This document shows positions 13,700 through 26,638 of a stretch of DNA of 64,000 bases, in pieces. Below the pieces are notes generated by a model. That model searched no databases. It was not told the DNA's origin and saw nothing but the letters and a program-made list of their open reading frames with translations. The translations under genes were made by a program, and so were the position numbers. This stretch comes from Trichopria drosophilae (taxonomy: Eukaryota; Arthropoda; Insecta; Hymenoptera; Diapriidae). Position 1 is the first letter of the stretch; each line of letters begins with the position of its first letter. The DNA lies in assembly GCA_030407085.1 (NCBI GenBank), contig CM059584.1, positions 135,770,001-135,834,000 of the forward strand, in the 5' to 3' direction.

Positions 13700-14170
13700 T
13701 TAAAAAAATCTGGTTAAAGTTAGTCGAGTCGTGATTATGTTAATCAGTTATTCTGGTTAATGTAACCGGAAAATATTTACCATAAAGACTTTTGTCACCT
13801 TTTCTGGTTAAATACATTATTGTTAAATTTTTCTGGTTAAATTTACTAGGCATATAGTTATATATGCAAACACTAGATGGATAACGAAATCCATGCGTAA
13901 AATGTAATTTTGGCATATATTATTTGACCGTAAGACATATAGTTGTTGGATTTACTGAATTAAAGTTCTGTACCAAAATAGTAATTTTAACCAGAATTCG
14001 TTATTATTTTCACCTGAAATGTCAACTATAGTGACCTCAAGAAATTTTCCTGATAAAATGTTCTAATTATTTTAACAGTCAATTCTTGTATAGATTACCA
14101 AAAAGTGATTCGAACTACCAGAAAAAAACGTTAACAAGAATTTTCTGATTATTGCAACCAGAAAAATAAT
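13700..14170. repeat. Mirror cluster of TTCTGGTTAA motifs
   Basis: 'ctggttaa' occurs several times in the left half (about 13710, 13751, 13805 and 13830). Its complement 'aaccagaa' or 'accagaaa' occurs in the right half (about 13988, 14118 and 14157). This suggests a decayed palindromic element, but exact ends could not be set. Confidence 0.4.
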
Positions 14171-15440
14171 GAGGGTCTAATATATTTTTTGGACAATAGT
14201 ATTTTTTGGTTTTAACCCTACTTTTTTGCGAAGAAATCAAATGTGCAGATACGTATTACGCTTATATTTAAGTGTAGCTAATTACTATTAGCTTATTCAG
14301 CTTTTTTAATTGTTCACACATAGTATGCACAATTTCCTTGCCAATTGTTATTACAAGGCAAACATAAGTTGTATATTTTAACTTTAAAAGTACTTTCTCA
14401 ACTCCTTTTTCTAAGAGTTGTAATTCAGGCATTACGTATGGTAGTGGTATAACTCAGCCTGCGATCAGACGGAAGGCGGTTGAGTTATATTATCGTACAA
14501 ACCACGTATATAGGGATTGAATTAGTGTATTTGTTTCCCGCTGCTTTACTAATGGTTAGATTTTCTAAATTGTTTTAAAAACAATAGTGGTTTCGAACCT
14601 GCGTCCTTTGGCTCTTGGACCGGGCAGGGTTTGGTAGATTAAGCTATTTACTTATTGACAACAGAGAAAATTTTGAAAACTTCGATCTCCAGCACTAATA
14701 ATAGCAGGAGCATTATTTTTTATTATATATCATATTTAAAAGAACGAATATTATAAGGTTACTTAATTGCTTGTATTATAAGGCACATTCGGTCCATTAA
14801 TGATATTAAATAAATAAATAATAATAAACGAAGAACTGATTTTTTCTGTTGGAAGCATTTTGGATAAGAAACTTTTTTACTTTTTCATTTTTTTCAACTT
14901 TTTACACTTATTTTACAATACTATTTGATCGTGGACATTTTTTGCGCCTTAATGGGTAGAAAGTATATTTAAATCCGCGTCGAATACGATTTTGTTGAAT
15001 GAAATACAATGAAAATTGACAAAGAAAAATATGCGAGTCTTAAAATTTTATGAATTTTTCGCTAAATTTTGATATAGGTACAAATCAATAATAAGTTTAC
15101 TCGGTTACTGTATGTGACCTTAAATCGTACTTCGTTCCGAAATATCAACATTTCGACACTCTATTTATAAACAAATCATTAGCACGGTGTCTACACTAAA
15201 TACGTTCATAACAAAAAGAAAGTTGTTTCTTAACCCGTTAACGCCCAAGATGACACAAATTTCACCAAGATTTTCGGAATATTTCTTGACATTCAAAAAA
15301 TTTGAGACAAAACATTTTCGACGTAAAATTGATCGATCTTTCCCAATCTGCTGTTAAAAAATCATTCGAGCCCATTCCAAAAAAGTTATGCTTGGTTTTT
15401 CACAAAAAAATCAGATTTTTTCTTTCAAAATTTAATATGT
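14171..15440. other. Gene-free stretch with a tRNA-like relic and a lone TTAA-type end
   Basis: No coding frame. A short hairpin ('ataactca' / 'tgagttat') lies near 14450-14491. At about 15234 'ttaacccgttaacgcccaag' resembles the left end of the TTAA elements at 21.4 kb and 62.4 kb, but no matching right end was found. Confidence 0.4.
14588..14650 (-). other. tRNA-like A-box/B-box pair
   Basis: On the minus strand TAGCTTAATCTACC resembles an A-box and GGTTCGAAACC matches the B-box consensus about 35 bases later, followed by a run of five T. The order and spacing fit a tRNA-derived Pol III promoter. The acceptor stem is not formed, so a tRNA pseudogene or SINE head is more likely than a working tRNA. 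Confidence 0.4.
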
Positions 15441-16350
15441 CAGAGCTTAATAACTCTACCTATTAAAACATTTACAGCTCCTAATTTATAAGACAAAAGA
15501 TGGTTAGAAATGTAATCTACCAGATATCTACCAGAAAAAGTTTTTTTTTGCCATACCAATTTGTAAGAAGTATATCATTTTCTTTAATTACTAAAACATC
15601 TAAAAAGCTAATTTATTATCAATTTGTTTTTCTAAGGTGAAAAAAATGTTATTATTAAAACTTTTCATTTTATTAAGACTATTAAAAGTTGCTAAAATGA
15701 TGTCAGTACAATTTGAAACAGAAGTAAAAATATCATCAACACACATAAAGTAAAAGGTAATTTATTTATTAAAATATTTTCAATAAAATCTAAGATTAAA
15801 TCTGCAACTGTTGATTACAATGGAGAACCCATTGGCACTCCGAATTATTGTTTATAAATTTTACCTTGAAATGTGAAATAAGTTGAATTTAAAATTAATT
15901 CTTGTCCTGTTAAAAATACTTCTTTACGTTTATCAGTTCTCGTAAAATATATCTTTATTGTTCATAATAAATTGATGTAATTCAGTTTGAAAATTATTAA
16001 TCGAATGATCAACTTCAAAATTATTATTAGTTAAATAAGAACGAACGAAAAACTGGACAGTTGTTGCAAATGCAGAAAATTCAACTTCAGAACCGTCTGC
16101 ATGCCTCGGTTTTTATCTAATTCTGAAGAAATTCTTATAAAACCCCGATTCAGAATTTAACCAATTAAATCTCAAACGAGTAATTTTTTAGGTTAAAAAA
16201 ACATCTAAACCTATCATGTCTGAAATAAAATGTATCGTACTTCCCGATCTTGTCCCTAAATGTAGAAATCAAATGCAATCCAAAGATACTTCCGATAAAA
16301 ATAATTTAAAAAATCATCCATGTAGGGCTTACTATTGGTATTAATGGATT
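15440..16350 (-). pseudogene. Penelope-like element reverse transcriptase, decayed
   Basis: Minus-strand translation gives the ordered motifs of a Penelope-like reverse transcriptase. A segment ending in FGVPMGSPL (about 15,818-15,845) is preceded by NSTYFTFQGKIYKQ. About 27 codons later comes CVDDIFTSV at about 15,731-15,745, corresponding to the catalytic YVDD motif. Then come LDVLVIKEN and, after a frameshift, SGRYLVDYISNHLLSYKLG near 15,460-15,540. In-frame stops interrupt it (one just before FGVPMGSPL, one directly after PMGSPL) and at least one frameshift is present, so it is dead. A weak 'PIVS' match lies upstream near 16,340. No GIY-YIG endonuclease part was seen. PLEs are common in hymenopteran genomes. 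Confidence 0.75.
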
Positions 16351-16757
16351 AACACCACTGAATTACTTGACTCCTGTATTTTCGCTAAACTGCGAGAATA
16401 GCCAATGGCAAAGAAAAAACGTATAAATTTCCTTAGATGTCTGACTGAAAAAGTCTATATCCACTTACACTATTTCGTCTATTTCAAATTTCTATTATAG
16501 ATTATCAAACAGTGCGATTGGTCGAGGAAGGTCTTCCCTTATTTTAACTTCCCGTAAGTTAAATTCTTCCTATATTTCGAGTTTTCGCCTTCTATTTTAT
16601 TATCGTTATCTCTCCCGCACTTTATAATAGCGATTGATAAAAATACTTCACCAGAATATCGAACCTAAGACAGTATTTTAGGACGTTCAATCATCCATAC
16701 AAAAAGTAAACGATATAAAAATATAATAAAAATAATAGGTTATCATATTAATTTATA

Positions 16758-16886
16758 CAGGGTATCGAAAAAGTGCCGCATAACATTAATGGGATATGGA
16801 TCATAAAAAAGTAGAATTTGTGGAAAAACTGATTCGATTGGATGAATGGACAGAAAAAAATGTTATGCGACACTTTTCTGACACTA
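16758..16886. mobile_element. 129-bp mariner-type MITE
   Basis: The left end CAGGGTATCGAAAAAGTG and the reverse complement of the right end (TAGTGTCAGAAAAGTG) align. Both are followed by a near-identical 'tcgcataaca' or 'ccgcataaca' word. TA lies on each side. No coding capacity. Confidence 0.6.
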
Positions 16887-16889
16887 TAA

Positions 16890-18835
16890 CTAAAAATTTA
16901 ACCAACAAGACTAAAAGTATAATTATTTATTAGCAAAGGGAAAATTCGTCGACTATCTTTACTGACAAACGTACATCGACCATAATAAGAAACCCCATTA
17001 ATATGTATTTGAAACCATGTATTAAAAATTTCATAAAATCGAGTGTTTTTTCTCAGATTACTTCGCATTTGCAAATAAATAATAAATCGACTAATCTCAA
17101 CGGTATAAAATAGGGGAAGAAAAAGGTCGGTGGCCACTCCTTGCGGAAAATTGCTCAATGCCATTGACCTTGCTACGATCCCTTGGAAGGTCTACTAGCA
17201 AAACCCTTAGGGGGCCTTTGTGATTAATCACAAGGTTCCGGGACGAGGGTGGCTGATCGCCGGTTGAATTCTTCTAAAACCAAAGGCCGAGAAAAGTCGA
17301 TAGACGATGCTTCGCCGTTTCCTGGTTTAATAAACTTGTCACCCGAATATAAGATTTTGAGTCTTAGGCCGGGACTCTCCTATCAAATTGAGTTCAATGA
17401 CACTTCTTCACATCACGTTTTATACCTTGGGGAGGGTGATTAATGTTTATGTCGGAAAAGAGTAATTTTTATTGAGGCAAGTCTAATTGTGGGTTTTATC
17501 GAGAAGTAGTATGTGAAAGATAAAATGAATAAAAAGAGTCGTTATAGGTAAAAAAAAGATGATCGTTACCAGGTATTAAACATTGATTCATAATAAGTAC
17601 AGCTTTCAAGTTTTTAGGATAAAAAATTATAGGAAATTATAGGAAAAAAAATCATGGTAACATTAAAGATTAAAAAATCAACGCTTTTCTGTAATCCAAA
17701 AAGACCAGTCATTGTGATTAAGGACAACCTATGACTCTTTAATCCTACTTTATGTCTTAAAAATTAGGATGAAGTGTACCAGAACACGAATATAATCTAT
17801 TGAATATTGGCCAAGATGTCTGATATATATTAGAATTGAGTGTTTAACACCAAAAGATGCATTTCGTGGAAAAGGTTTATAGTATTCTGCTAGATCATGA
17901 TGTTAGAAATATATAGACAATACGAAAAGGGAAACTAATCTGAGACTTTACTCAGATGTTATCTCGTCCCCGATGCTTTGGTGGTGCAAATTCAGTAAAT
18001 CGTATGTACGATAAAATGCTATTAATGATTGTCAACGATTAGGTGACATTTACTTTTCTTCATTAAACGTAATAAATAATCTTGTAGAAGTGGAAATGAA
18101 ATCTTTCAATCTGCCTACCAGAAGGAACTACATTGAAAAAAATTCGTCTTCAATTAAGACCAATAGTTAACTAATTTTAAGATGTAACATTTTTCATATA
18201 TGTTTCCATGACAGCAAAATTTGAGTTTAGTAATTTGTAGTTTTAAATTATTCTTTCCTTATTCAAGACTGTACTTAAAGTTGTCACTGGATAGTTATAA
18301 TAGCTGAACATCTCTTTCTCGCTGGATATAATTCAAAAGAAACTTTGCAACACTTAAGTTATATGACATTATAAAAGAAACCCAGTGTCTTCACAATTTC
18401 TTAAAATACATATCGTAAGAATATAAACGTTATCTTAAATTAAATTACTGTTGTGCGTGGAATGGTTTTTCTTTGACGATTGTTCCGTAAATATCCTTGC
18501 GATTGGGATGGTTTTCTTGAAAAAGCCGCTGCCAAAGCAAATCTACAAAGACCCTTGAACAATCGATTCCTGACTGTGAAACCCTTCGTTTCTCATTGCT
18601 CAATATATTGCTTGTTTGTAAATTAATATTGCATATTCCATAAACGAAAACCATTGACAGAAAGCACTATTTGAAATCAACAAGTAGACATCTTACAAAT
18701 ACCAGGGGTTTATTTCATCATTATGAACTGAAATAAAGAAATAACTTTTTTTACACATTATTGTGCAACAAGTGTGTAATATACGTCTATTTAAATCAGT
18801 ATGAATTTTGATGCACAAGTAAAATAATGTCTGGA
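16890..18835. other. Gene-free stretch with one odd open frame
   Basis: Mostly AT-rich. Positions 17,150-17,450 are less AT-rich and carry a 64-codon plus-strand frame (17,249-17,443) ending in LYLGEGD. Its first codon is GTG and no host gene is recognised (see findings). The rest shows nothing. Confidence 0.4.
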
Positions 18836-18837
18836 TG

Positions 18838-19015
18838 CAGTGTGCGTAAATGCTTTACGCATTTTTTACAGTGTTTAAATGCACTTTATGCATACTCGCA
18901 TCAAGAAATATTGTTCGACGCACGTGCGAAAATGGGATTTATACCAATGTGAATGTGAATCTGTAGAAAAAATGTTTACGCACTTGTATGAAAAACTACT
19001 ATTTAAGCCAAAATG
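18838..19015 (+). repeat. Dispersed repeat shared with 58.24-58.39 kb
   Basis: 'cagtgtgcgtaaa' at the left and 'tttacgcacttgtatgaaaa' at the right match a second copy at 58,241-58,370 in order and spacing. The two outer words are themselves inverted (gtgcgtaaa / tttacgcac), so this looks like another small palindromic element. Confidence 0.5.
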
Positions 19016-19210
19016 ATTTTTTTTCGAATCAGAACAAAAGGAGCGTGATGTCCTGAAAATGCAAAATGTTTTTTGCGATTAAGCAATTTAAACAATTTTG
19101 TATTTAAAGGTGATCTTCTCCTGAAGAGATCATAAAATTTTATTACACTGTAGGATTATAGTTATTGCCAATGAACGACGTTCAATGTATCTGCGAAACA
19201 GGAGGCACAT

Positions 19211-20557
19211 CACTGTAAAAAATTTCATGAAATTTAATAAAAATGTATGAAGCAAATTTCATAAATGTTACTGAAAATTAGGAATTTTGTTACTTAAAAC
19301 AGTTTAAGGAACGTAAATCTTAATATCGATTAATGAAAAATCTGAAATTTAAGAAAATTTTCATAAATTTAATCAACTTGAATCGACTTAAAACAGCGTA
19401 TCGTTGTTCCGTTCCGTCAGTCTGTTGATATCTTGAAATCCGGAAAAATCTAGCACTGCCGTGATTAGTTACTATGAATAATAATTAATAAAAAAGACAT
19501 GAATAGCATTTAAAATTAATCTTTTACCAATTATACAAACATACATACGAGCACAGTAAAAATAACACGGAAGGAGCGCAAACTTGGCAACGTCGTCGAG
19601 CACGCAAAGTATCTCAGCGATCTCTGCGTACTGAAACCTAACCTCAAAGTTGTTTCTATTGAAATACATGTGTTTTTTTATAACAGAATTTACAGAATCA
19701 CTAAGAGAGGGATTGTGTAATCAAATATCAGAAATGAACCAGAGAAAAACTTTAAACTGTGTTCGTATTGATTTAAAAGGAGAAAATTGTTTAACTCGAC
19801 GCCAAGGTCAAAAATGTAAATGTACTTTTAAATTAGTCTATAACCATATTTCTAGACACGTTTTGATCTCACGAAGCTGAAGAAATTTGTTTTATATCAA
19901 TCGGTTGTTATTAACATCCTCAAAAATTACAAACAAAATAATAAGAATTTTAAGCTCGACTCAGGTTTTATTAATAATAATTAAAAATAATATTAATATT
20001 TTTTACATATAATATAATACATTAAGTAGATTGTTTTAAACCGTCTATTACAGAGATAAGGAATGTAGGTATATTAGGACGTGAAATTCACAAGCTAACC
20101 TCAAATTTTATTTTAAGTTGACAAGAAATAAAAATTTTGGAACACACCCACACTTCACATAAATTATATATTTCATACTGTGTATAATTTATATAACATC
20201 ACTACACATGTATATATAATTGTGTTTTTTTTCGTGTACACAAATGCATACTATGGCTGACTTATGATGACAATATAAAATGTTGGGCATGCGCTCACGG
20301 TGAGCTCATGGTAAGAGCATTTTGTCCTCTATATATATATAGGCAATAAAAATATCTTAAATTTAATAAAAGTTCTTTAAATTTAATACAAATTCCTTAA
20401 ATTTAATAAAAGTTCCTTAAATTTAATAAAATTTCCTTAATTTTAATAACACGTCATGAAAAGTGTTTAAGAATTGCCATGAAACACTTTTTTGTAACGT
20501 TTATGAAATTTGCTTCCTACTTTTTTCTTAAAATTTCATAAAATATTTTTTACAGTG
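19211..20557. mobile_element. MITE with CACTGTAAAAAATTTCATG ends
   Basis: CACTGTAAAAAATTTCATG at 19,211 and its near complement ending in TTTTTTACAGTG at 20,557 are inverted termini. 'gaagcaaatttcata' and 'tatgaaatttgcttcc' extend the match inward. The interior contains a 20-bp tandem array and unrelated AT-rich sequence. No transposase. A clean target duplication was not found. Confidence 0.6.
20353..20452 (+). repeat. 20-bp tandem repeat, about 5 copies
   Basis: Units of the form CTTAAATTTAATAAAAGTTC repeat with exact 20-bp spacing (unit starts near 20,356, 20,376, 20,396, 20,416 and 20,436) with few substitutions. Confidence 0.85.
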
Positions 20558-21398
20558 CAGGTAAATTTGTATGCTCCTTTTCATCGAAAGCCTTACGCAT
20601 ATTCATTGAAATCGAAATCACAAGGATGGAAAGGATCAGACCATATTTCGGTCAATTTCGCTAGAAACTCTTTCAGAATGCAGCAAAAAATACACGTGCA
20701 AGATCAATCGATGCAACATTAAGACGAGAAAGTACCAACGATCCTAAAAAAAATAACGCGACAATCAGATAATTTCGATTTCAAAGATTGTTGCTTATTT
20801 TGTTCCGAGCCAATTGCTGAATCGGCGTTTAATTCCCAGAAAACTATTACTGAGGGAAAGGATTGTTTACTATAAAGAATATTTTGTATGTATAAAATTC
20901 ATTTCATATAAAGCTAAGGTTTCTTTGATAAAAACCATGCATTTTATATCTTAAGAAATATCCAATAAATACAACCAAATATTCCTTATTAGTTAAGAAA
21001 CGATTTTTATACTAGACGTTAGTAGCTATAAAGTAATGATTTCTTAATCATTACAAAATATGATGGTTGGAGTAGAAACGCATCGTAATATAACCTCAAA
21101 TGACAACGCGGATGTTTTGTTTTGTTTTTTAAGAACGATTGAGTGCTATTGCAATTCGGTAGTTGTTATGGGAATAGAAATAAATTAATGATATTATTTA
21201 TAAGTCATCTTCAATGTGCGCGTTTTATAAACAAATACATCGTATAAGACAAATGTCCCATGTCTCATTTGCAAATTTGCGTAGTCTTCGAGTTGAAAGT
21301 ATACATTTGTTAACTATTAACAAATGATCAATTCTGACGTAAGAAATAAAAACAAATATTAAACGAATCGCCTTTAATATTACAATGCCATCTTTACA
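20558..21398. other. Gene-free stretch
   Basis: No recognisable coding frame or repeat. Confidence 0.5.
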
Positions 21399-22712
21399 TT
21401 AACCCTTTAAGTCCCAAATGTGCACAATTTGCACATGGATTTCAGCATCGTTTTATGTATAAAATAAAAATTAAAAAAAAAATGGAAACATCTATATCCG
21501 ACTAGTTTTGAGGTCGCTCTTTCGATTGGCGCTACTGAAATTTTCGAAAAATGACGTTTAACACAGTTTTTTTTACAAAAATACTGAAAAAAACGCGATT
21601 TTTTAGCTACAATTTTTTTTTTAATGCATTTGTAACTATGATACCGATTTCAGATCACCTTCTAATCTGTCAGAAACGTGTTCCCGATTGTTTTACTTCA
21701 AAATTATACATTCACATATTTTTATTTATTTTGTTTTTCGTTTCAAAATGGCGTCTGAACGTTGAAAATTTTTGAAAATGAAGAAAATGCTATTATTTCG
21801 GATTGCTAGGTTTTCTTTGTAGTAAATCGTACAAATAAGTTATTACGAGTTTTGTTTGACCTATTTTGATTTACGGAAGCAGTAATATCCCATAAAATCC
21901 AATTTCAAGATGGGGACTGTCACAAAAACCATTTATATAATCAAAAAAATCTTAAGAATATTGTTGACTTGAAAATCTGAGTGGAATACGATAGCATTTT
22001 TCCTATTCCAGAAATGTGAAATTTTACATAACGGGTCCGCCATATTGGATCCGCCATATTGGATCCGCCATTTTGAATTTCGGTAAACTGACTCAAGATT
22101 TGAGTTTAGCGATGACTGAAACCTATGAGATGGTAATTAGCAAATTTCACACCAATTTTGGTTGTCTCGAAATACACGTATTTCTACTGAGCACATGACA
22201 GTCGCCATCTTGAAATTGGATTTTATGGGATATTACTGTTTCCGGTAATCAAAATAGGTCATACAAAACTCGTAATAACTTATTTGTACGATTTTACTAC
22301 AAAGAAAAGATCCGAAATAATAGCATTTTCTTCACTTTCAAAAATTTTCAACGTTCAGACGCCATTTTGAAACGAAAAACAAAATAAATCAAAATATGTG
22401 AACGTATAATTTTAAAGTAAAACAATCGGGAACACGTTTCTGATAGATTAGAAGGTGATCTGAAACTGGTATCATAGTTACAAATGCATTTAAAAAAAAA
22501 TTGTAGCTAAAAAATCGCGTTTTTTCAGTATTTTTGTAAAAAAAACTGTGTTAAACGTCATTTTTCGAAAATTTCATTAGCGCCAATCGAAAGAGCGACC
22601 TCAAAACTAGTCGGATATAGATGTTTCCATTTTTTTTTAATTTTTATTTTATACATAAAACGATGCTGAAATCTATATGCAAATTGTGCACATTTTGGAC
22701 TTAAAGGGTTAA
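21399..22712. mobile_element. TTAA-flanked foldback element, 1.3 kb
   Basis: It begins TTAACCCTTTAAGTCC and ends GGACTTAAAGGGTTAA. The two arms (about 21,399-21,920 and 22,197-22,712) are reverse complements at clearly above 90% identity by eye. The loop of about 275 bp contains 'ccgccatattggatccgcc' repeats and the diverged internal unit shared with the other TTAA elements. Non-coding: the 60-75-codon frames inside are present on both strands because of the symmetry. If transcribed it would fold into a hairpin of about 520 bp. Confidence 0.8.
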
Positions 22713-23461
22713 AAAAACGACTTTTGAAAAGAATTTTGAAAAAAATTTTTTAAAAACTTCATTTAAAAAAATCTGAAAAAAATTCACTATATTTCTCAAT
22801 CAATTCTAAGAATTTTTCATTCCTAGCATTTTTTAAAACAAGCTCATAATTTTTCAGTTAGAGCGTCCAGAAATTTTTCAACAAAATATTTACTGAGGTC
22901 CGCCATTTTGCAGCCGCCATTTTGAATGGTGAATTAATAACCATCCTATCTTTTAGTATAACTATTTACTCCACCAGATACCGAGATTTAGCTTGATTCG
23001 AACACGGTTTCATGTTCAAAAATACGATTATTTGAACAAATTTTTTCAAAATTCACAATTTTTTTATGTTTAAACCGCCATAGTAAAAAAATGGCGGCAG
23101 ATATGGCCAATCTGAAACCGGATTTAGAAAAATCGACAAAAAATATAATAGGTGTGGTTATATCAATACGATTGAGTGACTTTATCCATGAGAAAGCACC
23201 TGATGAAAAGAAGTCAAAATTTAGGGAATTTCAGGACGAAACGGGTTAAACAGTATTATAGAACGAACTGCATCTTTCGCCTATGACAACACGTATTGCA
23301 GTACAAAACGCTACGGAACAATGCACCGAGATACCACATGCTAATGTCCAGATATTTCACTCGAAGAACATTATGGTGTCCACTATCCCTCCAGGTTCCT
23401 TCCTCAGAAGCAACAACAACAATAAAGCAGATTGAAATCCGTGCTTCAGAAATATTTTGAG
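22713..23461. other. Gene-free stretch with repeat fragments
   Basis: AT-rich. Around 22,900-22,930 there is 'ccgccattttgcagccgcc', related to the dispersed ATGGCGG family. From about 23,230 the sequence is less AT-rich and leads into the transposon gene relic that follows. Confidence 0.4.
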
Positions 23462-23620
23462 ATGAATGGATATCTTGTCGAGAAAGCAGGAAGTGATGCC
23501 GATGTTCCAATTATTCAAGCTGATACGACATCTACGACTATGAATTCCACCGTTGCAGTTTGTTAGAAGACACCGACTTGATTGTTCTGATTGGCGCGAC
23601 AAAATGTCGTTGTTAATTTA
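23462..23620 (+). pseudogene. Transposon-associated protein relic, left part
   Basis: One plus frame reads MNGYLVEKAGSDADVPIIQA and runs to a stop. A neighbouring frame continues with LEDTDLIVLIGATKCR. The order 'ADxxIIQ ... EDTDLIVL' matches an abundant insect multi-copy protein family that I associate with transposons and whose members carry a G-E-D-T/V-D-L-L-V-L-L motif. I cannot name the family. A stop and a frameshift show it is dead. The hairpin element at 23,652 directly follows. Confidence 0.4.
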
Positions 23621-23651
23621 TTAAGGAGCGGAAAATTCCAATAAATCAACA

Positions 23652-25432
23652 CGGTGAGCTATACGATTGAGTTCAACCCAAAAGTCCTCCCACCTTCCGG
23701 TTTTCTTCTAATATCATTTCAATCTTCAATTATTTTAAGCCAAAAAATAAAAATAATCCATCGGGGGTTACGAAAAATATCCTAAATTTTAAATTTTTGT
23801 TAAAGGTTATTAGGCACATTTTTTTTTCTACACTTTTTTCGTATCTTTTTTTCATTTTAATTCGATATTTGGTATAAGAAAACCAATCCTGGCATGACTA
23901 GTATATTTTTGAAATGTACATAGTAACATTTTCGAACATAGTCAAAAAAGGGTCTTTTTTACAGCTTTTTTGCAAGTATCTCTTCTATCAGAGTTTCTAC
24001 ATTAACATTACACAGGAATGAATATAAGCGAGTGAAATTATCAATAAAACTAGCCTAAATAATTCTCATTATTTGCTACATTTCCGAAAATATGGCCATT
24101 TAATGTTACCTATCCATGAAAACAATTTTCTTCGATTTCAGATTTTGTTGATTATATTTTTTCTGGGGTGTTTCAGAGCAAAGTTATACGAAAGCAAGTC
24201 GAAGTGCACGGGATTATGAAAAATTCTAAAAAATTAGAGCTATTTTTATGCTGTGTATCAAAAATTACAAAGCTTCAAAAACACCTCTTTTTTTTCATTT
24301 CGCTAGTTGGATAAAAATAGTATCTTTTAAATTAATACCCAATATCTGAAATTTCTGTTAATTCTTTTTAATATTGTTAAAGTGTTCGAGACATTTAATA
24401 AAGTTGTAAATGCGTGCTTTGGTGAAGAACTTGATCAAAATTTTGAAAATAGCATCAGTTACAGCTAGGTATTTCGGTCACTCCAAAGGTCCATGCTGTA
24501 TTTTTTCATGTACTCGATTTTTGTAGAGAAAAGCAGTGCGGTCTTGGTTATTATAGCGAGCAAGCAATGGAATCCGTCCATTCCGATATCAAAACAATTT
24601 GGACAAAGTATAAAGTGTCCCGCGATCATTCAGATTACTCCGAAAGATTGAAACGTGCCATTTGTGAATATAATAGTCTTCACTCAAATTAACTTTGTGA
24701 ATTTAAATATGTATGTATATTATTGCAATAAATGTTGCTCTTTAAGTTTCATTTAGTACCATGTTATTTTTCAACTACTACTTTTATTCAACTAGCGAAA
24801 TCAAAGAAAAAAGGAGGTTTTTTCGAAGCTCTATAACTTTTCATATACAGCATAAAAATAGTTCTAATTTTTCATAATTCCGTGCACTTTGACTTACTTC
24901 CTTATGATTTTGCTTTGAAACACCCCAGAAAAAAGATGATGAACGAAATTTGAAAGCGAAGAAAATTTTGTTTATAGATAGGTAAATTTAAATGGCCATA
25001 TCTTCGGAAATATAGCAAATAATGCGGATTATTTAGGCTAGTTTTGTTGATAATTTTACTCGCTTCTATTTATTCCTGTATAATTTTAATGTAGAAATTC
25101 TGATAGAAGAGATACTTGCAAAAAAGTTGTAAAAATGACCGTTTTTTGCCTATTTTCTAAAATTTTACTACATTTCAACTACAAAAATATACTAATCATG
25201 CCAGGATTAGTTTTCTCATACCAAATATCGAATTAAAATGAAAAAAAGTCTAGTAATAAAAAATGTGCCTAATAACCTTTAAGAAAAATTGAAAATTTAT
25301 GTTACTTTTCGTAACCCCCGATGGATTATTTTTATATTTGGCTTAAAATAACCATAAAACATTGCTGAAAAGATATCAGAAAAAAACGGGAGGTGGGAGG
25401 ACTTTTGGGTTGAACTCAATCGTAGCTCACCG
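23652..25432. mobile_element. 1.78-kb foldback element with a gene fragment in its loop
   Basis: The left end CGGTGAGCTATACGATTGAG and the right end CTCAATCGTAGCTCACCG are inverted and nearly identical. The arms (about 23,652-24,324 and 24,775-25,432) are reverse complements over roughly 660 bp with visible but limited divergence. The loop of about 450 bp holds a decayed coding fragment. The element sits between two parts of another transposon-gene relic. Confidence 0.75.
24376..24692 (+). pseudogene. Coding fragment in the foldback loop (transposon-associated protein C-terminus)
   Basis: One plus frame reads VKVFETFNKVVNACFGEELD and runs to a stop near 24,470. After a frameshift the next reads LGISVTPKVHAVFFHVLDFC, then GLGYYSEQAMESVHSD, and ends YSERLKRAICEYNSLHSN before TAA. 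The pattern 'TPKVHAV..H ... G.GYYSEQA.ES.H ... YN..H' is one I recognise from multi-copy transposon-associated proteins of insects. It looks like the C-terminal part only. The exact family is not certain. Confidence 0.5.
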
Positions 25433-25451
25433 TTTCAACGACGTTTTTATG

Positions 25452-25800
25452 TAATCTGCTTCAGAGTCCGCAGACGTGCGAAAATAAGGCGACTTGTTAT
25501 TGTTGCATGTATACAAGGCTAAGAAAACATCTGAACAGTTTATAAACAAGCTCCGATACGATTGATACAAGCGTTCAGCAACCAATAAGATTCCTTCTTA
25601 GATGTTTTGCCCCCAACATCCATAATGCTGCATGAGTATATACGAAGTGCAAACGTCGTTGGCATAAACACAGAATCTTTGGATTAGAAGAAAAAAGACA
25701 CCAAACCAAAGAACTCGACGACGACAATGAAATTGAGGATAATGAAGAGAAATAAAAGGATTTACAAGAGGACAATGTCGCGTTGGAACAATTTTTCACT
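25452..25800 (+). pseudogene. Transposon-associated protein relic, right part
   Basis: Plus-strand frames give HVYKAKKTSEQFINKLRYD, a stop, YKRSATNKIPS and, after a shift, DVLPPTSIMLHEYIRSANVV. The 'LPPTS ... H ..RS/RV' pattern is typical of the C-terminus of the same family as the 23,462 fragment, so the foldback at 23,652-25,432 appears to have landed inside this gene copy. An acidic/basic tail follows to about 25,800. Dead: several stops and shifts. Confidence 0.4.
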
Positions 25801-25815
25801 CAATCACCATAAAAA

Positions 25816-26638
25816 TATATATGGGGCATTCTTTGTGAAAAAAACCACCCCACCTGTCTAAAAATCAGAAACACCTACTTAGGTCTATTTGGGCTCAAAT
25901 TGTAGCTTAGAGTGTGTAGTTTCAAAAAATCACCGGTACTTTCCGAAAAACAAAATGGCATGTTGCAATATGGCGCCCGGAATGCGTGAAGCACGAACCG
26001 ACATTATGTATTTCGGTAAAAATTCATTCACAAGAACAAAGAAAACATTTTTTTTATGCATATCGTACATTATTGTGTGCACTTTGCATACGTATATTAC
26101 ACATTCAGAAATTCAATATGTCCGATTCAATATGGCGGACGGAATTTAAAATTTATCATTTTAATTAGAAAAATACTCGGTCTTATAGTAAATTAAATTA
26201 GAAAAAGAAAACCTCTACTGCAATTTCTCGAAATTATGCATGTTTCTCGTGACAATAATTTATGAACAGATACAATTTCACTGTTACCGCATCTTTTCTA
26301 ATTAAAATGATAAATTTTAAATTCCGTCCGCCATATTGAATCGGACATATTGAATTTCTGAATGTGTAATATACGTATGCAAAGTGCACACAATAATGTA
26401 CGATATGCATAAAAAAAAAGTGTTTTCTTTGTTCTTGTGAATGAATTTTTACCGAAATACATAATGTCGGTTCGTGCTTCACGCATTCCGGGCGCCATAT
26501 TGCAACATGCCATTTTGTTTTTCGGAAAGTACCGGTGATTTTTTGAAACTACAATTTGAGCCCAAATAGACCTAAGTAGGTGTTTCTGATTTTTAGACAG
26601 GTGGGGTGGCTTTTTTCACAAAGAATGCCCCATATATA
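25816..26638. mobile_element. Near-perfect foldback element, 0.8 kb
   Basis: The left end TATATATGGGGCATTCTTTG and the reverse complement of the right end agree. The arms (about 25,816-26,168 and 26,280-26,638) are almost identical, differing mainly by a small indel near 25,910 and single bases. The 110-bp loop is AT-rich. Because of the symmetry the same small peptide frame (starting MACCNMAPGMREART) is open in both arms; it is not a gene. Confidence 0.8.
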